Assembly: GCA_026990815.1 (NCBI GenBank) | Contig: JALXCS010000078.1 | Location: 322 to 25,333 of the forward strand | DNA: 25,012 nt | Reading direction: 5' to 3' | From: Methylomonas sp. | Lineage (GTDB): Bacteria; Pseudomonadota; Gammaproteobacteria; Methylococcales; Methylomonadaceae | In this document: positions 7,655 through 14,500 of the stretch, in pieces | Layout of the letters: each line of letters starts with the position of its first letter | How positions within the stretch are numbered: position 1 is the stretch's first letter | Program-made: the position numbers and the translations under genes | Notes under the pieces: generated by a model | The model's database searches: none | Told to the model about the DNA's origin: nothing | Seen by the model: the letters and a program-made list of their open reading frames with translations, nothing else

Positions 7655-8161
7655 CTATTCAGCGCCTTTTTCTTCTCGTGCGGCTTCCAAAGCTTCTTGC
7701 AGTTTTTTCTCGTCATCATGACTTAACGATGTGTGGATGATTTTACCACCCGTTCCTTTTAACTCCTCAAGCACTTTATCTGGCGTAAATTTCCGTACTA
7801 GGATAAATAGTGCAGATTCTCCTTCTTTAAGGTTAGCTGCCAGTTCTTTCATAAAGTCATCATTAATCCCTACATCAGAAAGCGCACCGGCAACTGCACC
7901 GGAAAGGCTGCCAACAACCAGGCCCAGTAGAGGATTCATAAACAATAGCCCAATCAATGTTCCGAAGAACCCTCCGGAAACAGCTCCATTTGCTGTAAGT
8001 GAATATAATTGGCGAAGCTTGATTTTGCCATTTTTGTCTTTGACCGCAACGACAGCATCTTCCAGATCAACAAGATACTCTTTCTGCATTTGCAGCAATT
8101 TTAATCTGACTTCTTCTGCTTTATAAACATCATCATAGGTTACGACAATCAGTTCAGACAT
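7655..8161 (-). CDS. DUF1269-type membrane protein with glycine-rich hydrophobic core
   Basis: A 168-residue protein of the DUF1269 type, whose function is not established. The N-terminal part (residues 1-55, starting SELIVVTYDD) is a small soluble domain that looks ferredoxin-like. Residues about 58-94 are hydrophobic and rich in Gly/Ala spaced like glycine zippers (GAVSGGFFGTLIG, GLVVGSLSGAVAGAL), suggesting membrane insertion as a hairpin or oligomer. The C-terminus has an alternating strand (ALFILVRK) and a charged helix (DDEKKLQEALEAAREEK). A clear AGGAG lies 7-8 bases before the ATG. The gene is monocistronic on the minus strand, between two inverted 51-bp repeats. Homologues are often linked to stress responses, but nothing here fixes a role. 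Confidence 0.82.
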   Translation of the reverse strand: MSELIVVTYDDVYKAEEVRLKLLQMQKEYLVDLEDAVVAVKDKNGKIKLRQLYSLTANGAVSGGFFGTLIGLLFMNPLLGLVVGSLSGAVAGALSDVGINDDFMKELAANLKEGESALFILVRKFTPDKVLEELKGTGGKIIHTSLSHDDEKKLQEALEAAREEKGAE

Positions 8162-8268
8162 AATTTTCTCCTTTAAGTGTAGGGGCTCGATATTCTTATG
8201 GCGGTTTATCGAAGCTCCCAGTATTTAAATTTTGCTGGTACTCAGTAAGAAACCAGTATTAAGTTTTT

Positions 8269-8310
8269 GGATTAGGTTTTGCCTAATCCTGATCCCGCAC
8301 AAAATTGCGG
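8269..8310. repeat. Two adjacent stem-loops upstream of the DUF1269 gene
   Basis: GGATTAGG (8269-8276) pairs perfectly with CCTAATCC (8282-8289) over a 5-base loop. CCGCA (8295-8299) pairs with TGCGG (8306-8310) over a 6-base loop. They lie 108-149 bases upstream of the minus-strand DUF1269 start, in a position where an operator or a structured 5' leader could sit. No T-run follows on either strand, so they are not intrinsic terminators. Confidence 0.5.
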
Positions 8311-8565
8311 TTGATTAGTTTAATGAGGGAAAAGACTGGCAATAACAAGGGGAAAACAGAAATTTTTTAAATTTTTTTTTAGGAATATGCGGGAACATCA
8401 TTTTAATCATGTTGCATTTTTTTCCTGCATTCTGCTTGTTTCAATCGGTCTAATTTAATTAAAAAATCAAAATATGCTAATATGTATAAGCCATTTTTTG
8501 ATGTTTTCCAATTTCTATGGGATAGGCATTCTTTAATAATTATTTATCAAGAGCTCGTAGCTCGT

Positions 8566-8596
8566 ATGGCGGAAGAGTGATAACGTATTCCGCCAT
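8566..8596. repeat. Perfect 9-bp stem-loop of a dispersed-repeat style
   Basis: ATGGCGGAA (8566-8574) pairs with TTCCGCCAT (8588-8596) across 13 bases that include TGATAACGTA. The arrangement GGCGGAA...TTCCGCC resembles short palindromic intergenic repeats common in proteobacteria. It is preceded by a direct repeat of AGCTCGT (8553-8566). Confidence 0.55.
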
Positions 8597-8664
8597 TGCG
8601 TTATGTAACATCAGACATTAATAATCATCGCAATAGCATAATGTCAGCGGTATATTCAACGTCC

Positions 8665-8715
8665 AATGCCGGATAACGCTTCGCTAATCCAGCTTACGGT
8701 TCCGGTGTACGCGGT
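8665..8715 (-). repeat. 51-bp inverted repeat, right arm
   Basis: Reverse complement of 7348-7398 with one mismatch (a T where the other copy predicts C, in AACGCTTCGC). It ends at 8715 and identity stops sharply on both sides. With the left arm it encloses about 1.27 kb containing the DUF1269 gene. Confidence 0.9.
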
Positions 8716-9100
8716 GGCGTTTGGGTAATGTCATTGAGCTCGGCATTTCCTGTCTGTAATAAAGTAGACAGAATAATTGCGAGCAATATTTTGGTATTAA
8801 ATTCATTGGTAACTATGAGAAGCTCCAAACAATTCAGTAATATTTATTTGCAGAATATGCTAAGCAAGGTTTTAAATCAGTTGAAAATTACAAGAATTGT
8901 TGTCAAGTATAATTATTACCAAATGAACAAAGTCTCGAACCACTTATTCCGAAAGCGAAAGGACACAAGTTATGTGATTTTGTAACGAATTACGTATGCG
9001 GAACAAAAAATAACCGATAGAAACACTATGTTGAAATTGGATAACAAAAGGAGTAGTTTTAAAATATTAAGATTGACTAATATAAAAAAGAGGTGGGTTC

Positions 9101-10768
9101 ATGACAACAAAAACAGATAATAAAAGACGTCAGTTCTTACAATATTCAGCCGTTGGAGCCGCCGCTTCATTTTTCCCACAAATTTTATTGGCCCAGGCAA
9201 AGCAAGTAAAAAGCTACGCTACGGCAAATTTTCATCCCGATGTAGAAATTGAATTTACTACGAGTAAGGCATTTGTACCCATTTTCCAGCAAGGTCCGAA
9301 AACTGATGTTTTTCAATATTCTGCCCGGGTGCTGAAAGGACCGCAAAACACCTTACAGACACTCAAAGATAATTATCTTGGACCTATTCTTAAGTTAAAC
9401 AAGGGTCAAAAAGTAAGGGTCTTTTTTAATAATAAACTCGATGAGCCATCGGTTATCCATTGGCATGGCCTGCATGTTCCACAAAGAAGTGACGGACATC
9501 CCATGTATGCCATTCAACCGGGTGAACAGTTTGTCTATGAGTTTGAGGTGAAAAATCGGGCCGGAACCAGTTTTTATCATTCACACACTCACGAAAGAAC
9601 CGCAACCCAGGTTTATAAAGGATTGGCCGGTTTGATTCAGATATCTGATGATGAAGAACAAAAGCTGGATTTGCCATCGGGTGAATATGATGTGCCAATG
9701 GTTCTTCAGGATCGGACTTTTGATAATCGTAATCAGCTTAGATATTTACGCGGCATGCGTAGTCGCATGATGGGTTTTTTGGGCGAGGAGATTTTGGTCA
9801 ACGGCAAGCCCAATATGCGTTTTGATGTCAAGACTAGGGCTTATCGATTGAGAGTCTTGAATGGCTCCAATTCCAGAATTTATAAACTGGGCTGGCAAGA
9901 TGGCACACCATTAATTGCGATTGGTACTGATGCGGGTTTATTGGAAAAACCGGTTACCAAACCTTATATCATGCTTGCGCCTGGCGAGCGGGTTGAATTA
10001 TGGCTGGATTTTAGCGGCAGAAAACTGGGTTCTGAATTGGTGATGTACTCCCTGCCCCATTCAGGAACCATGCCCATGATGTACGAAAGAATGCATGGAG
10101 GCGGCAGAATGGGTATGGGAATGATGGGCCGCATGGGTGGCGGTGGCATGGGAATGATGTCGAGTGGAATTCCTCAAGGCAGTCAATTCAAAATAGCCAG
10201 TTTTCGTATTAGCCAAAAGGTGAGTGATTCTCCCGAACTTCCGGATCGATTGGTTAGCATTCCTCGATTGACTGAAAAAGATGTCAATAATAGAAACAAC
10301 CCAATTCCAATTGCCTTAAGAATGATGCCAATGATGTCGCCAAGATTAAACGGCATGTCATTTGCCATGAATCGGGTAATTCCACTGGAAGAAGTCGAAT
10401 TGGGTTCCATAAAAAAAATTAAAATTTTTCATGAACAGATGGGCCATATGGGTCGGGGTGGTATGGGTATGATGGGCGGTGGTATGGGAGGAATGGGGGG
10501 TATGATGGCAATGGCCCACCCGATTCATCTTCACGGTCAGCAATACCAGGTTTCATCTCGAAAAATGACCGGCCCCAGGCTTGATGATTATGCAACGGTT
10601 AGCGAAGGGTTTATTACTGAGGGTTGGAAAGATACTGTTTTGGTCATGCCGGGTGAAGAAGTCGAAATTATCAAACCCTTTCAGGATTATAAAGGTTTGT
10701 TCTTATATCATTGTCACAATTTAGAACATGAAGATTTAGGAATGATGAGGCAGTTTTATGTTGGGTAG
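9101..10768 (+). CDS. Tat-exported multicopper oxidase with Met-rich insertions
   Basis: A 555-residue three-domain cupredoxin oxidase. The N-terminus KRRQFLQYSAVGAAASFF is a twin-arginine signal with probable cleavage after LLAQA, so it folds and loads copper before export to the periplasm. All four copper-binding blocks are present: HWHG (120-123), HSHTH (160-164), HPIHLHG (473-479) and HCHNLEHEDLGM (537-548), whose Cys538 and Met548 are the type 1 ligands. Two Met/Gly-rich inserts, residues 327-356 and 447-471, recall the Cu(I)-binding Met-rich segment of CueO. Oxidation of Cu(I), Fe(II) or Mn(II) are the candidate activities; the first is favoured by the Met-rich segments. An AGGTGG ribosome site precedes the ATG. 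A transcription terminator follows the stop. Confidence 0.92.
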   Translation: MTTKTDNKRRQFLQYSAVGAAASFFPQILLAQAKQVKSYATANFHPDVEIEFTTSKAFVPIFQQGPKTDVFQYSARVLKGPQNTLQTLKDNYLGPILKLNKGQKVRVFFNNKLDEPSVIHWHGLHVPQRSDGHPMYAIQPGEQFVYEFEVKNRAGTSFYHSHTHERTATQVYKGLAGLIQISDDEEQKLDLPSGEYDVPMVLQDRTFDNRNQLRYLRGMRSRMMGFLGEEILVNGKPNMRFDVKTRAYRLRVLNGSNSRIYKLGWQDGTPLIAIGTDAGLLEKPVTKPYIMLAPGERVELWLDFSGRKLGSELVMYSLPHSGTMPMMYERMHGGGRMGMGMMGRMGGGGMGMMSSGIPQGSQFKIASFRISQKVSDSPELPDRLVSIPRLTEKDVNNRNNPIPIALRMMPMMSPRLNGMSFAMNRVIPLEEVELGSIKKIKIFHEQMGHMGRGGMGMMGGGMGGMGGMMAMAHPIHLHGQQYQVSSRKMTGPRLDDYATVSEGFITEGWKDTVLVMPGEEVEIIKPFQDYKGLFLYHCHNLEHEDLGMMRQFYVG

Positions 10769-10779
10769 GAAGTAAAAAT

Positions 10780-10821
10780 AACGGCCACAGTACAAAAATA
10801 TGATTTTTGGAAAGGGCCGTT
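10780..10821. terminator. Bidirectional intrinsic terminator
   Basis: AACGGCC (10780-10786) pairs with GGCCGTT (10815-10821), and the loop holds an inner AAAAAT/ATTTTT pairing (10794-10808). On the plus strand the stem runs into TTTTC; on the minus strand it runs into TTATTTTTA. It lies between the convergent multicopper oxidase and lipoprotein genes and can serve both. Confidence 0.75.
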
Positions 10822-10872
10822 TTCAATAGTCCCTAACAAAGGGAGGAAAGTTGATAATGTGTTCTCATACTG

Positions 10873-11427
10873 TTACTCAGCAGTGATACCACCAACAGCT
10901 GTTTGCTTTTCTTCTTTTGTAACTGCATCGACAACAACGTCTTTAGCATCTTTAGCTTTATCTGCAACAGTTGATGCTGCACTTTTTGTTGCATCAACTG
11001 CTTTGCCAGCTAAATCGCTGGTACCTTCGGCAACCGATGCAGCCGCATCCTTACCGGCATCAATAGCTTTACCAGCCAATTCCTTTGAGCCGTCAACCGC
11101 AGTTGTTGCAAGATCTGTTGCGCCTTCCGCAACTGCGCTTGCCGCTTCTTTACCTGTTTCCACTGCAGTAGCTGCGACTTCTTTGGTGTTGTCAACAGCG
11201 CTGGTTGCCATATCTTTGGTACCTTCTGCGACACTGGCGGTAGCTTCTTTGGTGGAATCCAAAGTTTGAGAGGCCATTTCTTTAGTGCTCTCTGAGGCTG
11301 ATTTTGTTGTATCTTCTGCCTGGAAAGCTAAGTCGCCTGTCCCGCTGGATTCAGTTTGTGCACCTTGATCGCATCCTGCCAGTAAAAAAGCAGCGGAAAA
11401 TAATGTTGCTGTTAATAATTTTGTCAT
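10873..11427 (-). CDS. Lipoprotein of 11-residue amphipathic repeats (LEA/apolipoprotein-like)
   Basis: The start at 11427 is chosen because GAGGAG sits 7 bases upstream and the product then begins MTKLLTATL, a clean lipoprotein signal; an in-frame ATG 15 bases earlier lacks this. The lipobox LLAGC places the lipidated cysteine at 19, followed by Asp, which in enterobacteria favours retention in the inner membrane. The remaining roughly 165 residues are low-complexity, rich in Ala, Thr, Lys, Glu, Asp and Val, and organised in tandem 11-residue units such as TKDMATSAVDN, TKEVAATAVET, GKEAASAVAEG, SKELAGKAIDA and GKDAAASVAEG. Such 11-mers form amphipathic helices in group 3 LEA proteins and apolipoproteins. 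A role in membrane or desiccation/osmotic stress is inference. A dyad operator-like site lies upstream. Confidence 0.85.
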   Translation of the reverse strand: MTKLLTATLFSAAFLLAGCDQGAQTESSGTGDLAFQAEDTTKSASESTKEMASQTLDSTKEATASVAEGTKDMATSAVDNTKEVAATAVETGKEAASAVAEGATDLATTAVDGSKELAGKAIDAGKDAAASVAEGTSDLAGKAVDATKSAASTVADKAKDAKDVVVDAVTKEEKQTAVGGITAE

Positions 11428-11460
11428 CTTTAGTCTCCTCAATATGTAAAAGAGTATAGT

Positions 11461-11484
11461 TTCTCCAAGTAATTTATTGGAGAA
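11461..11484. promoter_or_regulatory. Perfect 8+8 inverted repeat upstream of the lipoprotein gene
   Basis: TTCTCCAA (11461-11468) and TTGGAGAA (11477-11484) form a perfect dyad with an 8-base AT-rich spacer. On the minus strand a TATACT sequence (11458-11453) follows immediately and could be the -10 element of the lipoprotein promoter, placing the dyad over the -35 region. This is the geometry of a repressor or activator operator. It also lies 82 bases upstream of the divergent helicase gene. Confidence 0.55.
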
Positions 11485-11565
11485 TGGTTCAATTATGCCA
11501 TTAATTTCTTATAGTAGCCTGAATAATATTGATCTTTATTTGTTATGATTACAATTACTTAAAGT

Positions 11566-14500
11566 ATGAAGATAAGTTCAATAGGCATTAACATGGATCA
11601 GCAGCAATTCATTGATGATTGCTGCTGCCTGGATTTGGAAATCACGGTAAATGGTGAAATATTTGCTGTTGGAGCTGAATTGAAGGGTAACAGTTTTATC
11701 GCAAAAGCTCCTTTCAAGGTAAAAGAAATACTTGGGAAATTGAATACTTTTACTAAAAACGGGGCTTATTTGTTAGGACATAATCTATTGCAACATGACT
11801 TGCCCATTTGTCGTTCTATTTCTAACCACTATGATTTTTTAAGCAAGCCAGTTGTTGATACGCTGTTTTTATCCCCTCTTGCTTTTCCGGAAAACCCTTA
11901 TCATCGGCTGGTGAAAAACTATAAATTGGTGCGCGATAGTTTGAATGACCCGTTGGCTGACTCATTACTGGCGAAACAATTATTCTTGGACCAATGGCAA
12001 GCTCTCCAAGATCAAGGTAGGGATATTTTAAGTTTTTATCACTATACTTTTTCTGTCAATGCCAAGTTCACTGGTTTACAAAATGCGTTACTTGTAATGG
12101 GTGGAGAAGAAATTAAAACCAATGAAGCACTCGACATATTCACGCATCAGATAAAAACTAAGGTATGCATTGTTGCTCTAAAAAAAGTTAAAGAATCAAT
12201 ACTGGCTGATCCGGAAAAACTTATAGCTTCTGCATATTGTTTAGCATGGCTTCGGGTAGCAGGAGGTGATTCAGTTTTACCGCCGTGGGTAAGGCAGCAA
12301 TTTGAAGATGTCGCTCCAATACTCAGGCAATTAAGAGATATTCCTTGTACTGATAATAATTGCGGTTATTGTCGGGAAACCCATAATTCAGTTAAGCAGC
12401 TAAAACAGTTTTTTGGTTTTAAGGCTTTCAGAAATGACTCTGCCACAGAAGATGGTGGAAGTTTGCAGCAACAAATTGTTCAAGCTGCAATGAGCGACAC
12501 ACCAATGTTTGCGATTTTACCAACTGGTGGTGGTAAATCCTTGTGTTATCAACTCCCTGCCTTGGTTCGATACCAGCGCCGAGGAGTTTTGACGATAGTT
12601 GTCTCGCCCCTGCAGGCTTTGATGAAAGACCAGGTCGATAATTTACGTAACAAAACCGGTGCTCCAAATACTGCAGCCTTGTACGGTATGTTGACAGCGC
12701 CGGAACGAGGCGAAGTATTAACAGCCATTCAGATGGGTGATATTGCGGTTTTGTATGTTTCGCCTGAACAATTAAGAAATCGCTCGTTTCAACAAGCGAT
12801 CAAGTATCGAGAAATTGGCTGCTGGGTATTTGATGAAGCACATTGTTTATCGAAATGGGGACATGATTTTCGGCCGGATTATCTTTATGCGGCACGTTTC
12901 ATCAAGGAATTTTCAGAAAAGCAAAAAGCCCTGCTTCCGCCAGTTCAATGTTTCACTGCAACAGCCAAACAAGATGTCAGGGATGAAATCATTGATTTTT
13001 TCCGGGCAAATCTAGCCCAGGAATTAATGATATTTGAAGGAGGGGTTGAAAGAGAGAATCTTCAATTTGAAGTGCAAACTGTTACCAGTAACGATAAATT
13101 TGCACGTATCAATCAATTATTAACAGAAAGAATGGGTGATACCGGCAGCGCGATCATTTACTGCGCAAAACAAAAGCAAACGGAATTTGTGGCGGAGTAT
13201 CTGGAGCAACAGGGTTGGCAAGTTGAGGCATTTCATGCAGGCAAGGATGCAGCAGAAAAAAAACATATTCAGGAAAATTTTATTACTGGCGTTACCCGAA
13301 TTATTACCGCAACAAATGCATTTGGGATGGGTATTGACAAAGAAGATGTCAGACTGGTAATACATGCTGATATTCCTGGGTCATTGGAAAATTATTTACA
13401 GGAAGCAGGACGAGCAGGACGCGATCAATTGCAAGCAGAATGTATATTGCTGTTTGATGAAAATGACATTGATACCCAGTTTAAACTTTCAGCTGCTTCA
13501 CAAATCAGTCAACGTGATATTTCCCAGATTTTGAAAGGACTGCGTAAATGTAAAAGAGATGGGCAGGGAAATGTGGTGCTAACTACCGGCGAATTATTGA
13601 TGGATGATAATGTCAGCGCCTCTTTTGATAATGAAGATTACGGTGCTGATACTAAAGTTAAAACAGCTGTATCCTGGCTGGAAAAATCCGGATTCATCCA
13701 ACGTAATGAGAACCGGACCCAGGTTTTCCAAGGTAGGCCGATGGTAAAGAACATGGAGGAAGCAAAGCAAAAAATTGAATCCCTGGGTTTGTCAAAGAGA
13801 CAGCAACTGAGGTGGTCCGCTATTCTTGAAGATCTGTTTAATGCCAAAAGTGATGAAGGTTTCAGTGCCGATGAATTGGCGCAGCACAATGCTTTTTTAT
13901 TGGATACAGAGGAAAAAGCAGATAAAAATAATAAATACAAGACAGCTAGCCAGTTAGTAATCAGAACCTTGCACGATATGGCAGAATCTGGAATTATCCA
14001 AAAACAGCTATTGCTGACCGCTTTTGTTCGTTACAAGGTGGCTAATTCGTCAAAATCCATGCTTTATAAAGTCTGTGAACTCGAAAAAGGATTTATACAG
14101 ATACTGCAGGAGCAAGCTCCGGATGCCCAGAATAATCAATGGCAACAGTTATCATTACGATTGATTAACCAGCATTTACTGGATCAAGGATATGAGCAAA
14201 GTAATCCTGAGGTTTTACGTTTGCTACTTTCCAGTTTATCCAGAGACGGTCAGGGAATGGCTGGAAAAAAGGGTAGTTTGACGATTAGGCATAAAGGTCT
14301 TGATCAATACAGGGTAAAATTAAACCGCAATTGGAAGAGTTTGGAAAGAACAGCACAAATTCGTCAAACCGTTGCCGGTATTGTATTGCAAGCAATTATT
14401 CGATGTATCCCTGAGAGTACAGCACCATCTTCTGATGTATTGGTTGAGTTTGCCGAAGAAGATTTATTGAAAGAACTCAAACAGGATCTTGTTACCTGGT

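Larger units (their letters stand above)
8162..9100. other. Long AT-rich intergenic region with hairpins and no convincing gene
   Basis: These 939 bases separate the divergent DUF1269 and multicopper oxidase genes. They contain a pair of adjacent small hairpins (8269-8310), T-rich stretches around 8370-8390 and 8417-8424, a perfect 9-bp hairpin (8566-8596), and the right arm of the 51-bp inverted repeat (8665-8715). An 85-codon open frame (8728-8985) has no ribosome site and a composition like random AT-rich sequence, so it is not called. The promoters for both flanking genes must lie here, but I cannot place them with confidence. Confidence 0.7.

Noticed and set aside
7537..7740. A 67-codon plus-strand open frame crossing the end of the DUF1269 gene
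   Set aside because: It overlaps a well-supported minus-strand gene and a hairpin, and has no start signals or family features.
8728..8985. An 85-codon open frame upstream of the multicopper oxidase
   Set aside because: No ribosome site, no recognisable motif, amino acid content like translated AT-rich DNA, and its start lies directly beside the 51-bp repeat.
10859..11269. A 136-codon plus-strand open frame rich in Ala, Ser and Val
   Set aside because: It is the mirror of the repetitive lipoprotein gene; the minus strand has the signal peptide, lipobox and ribosome site.
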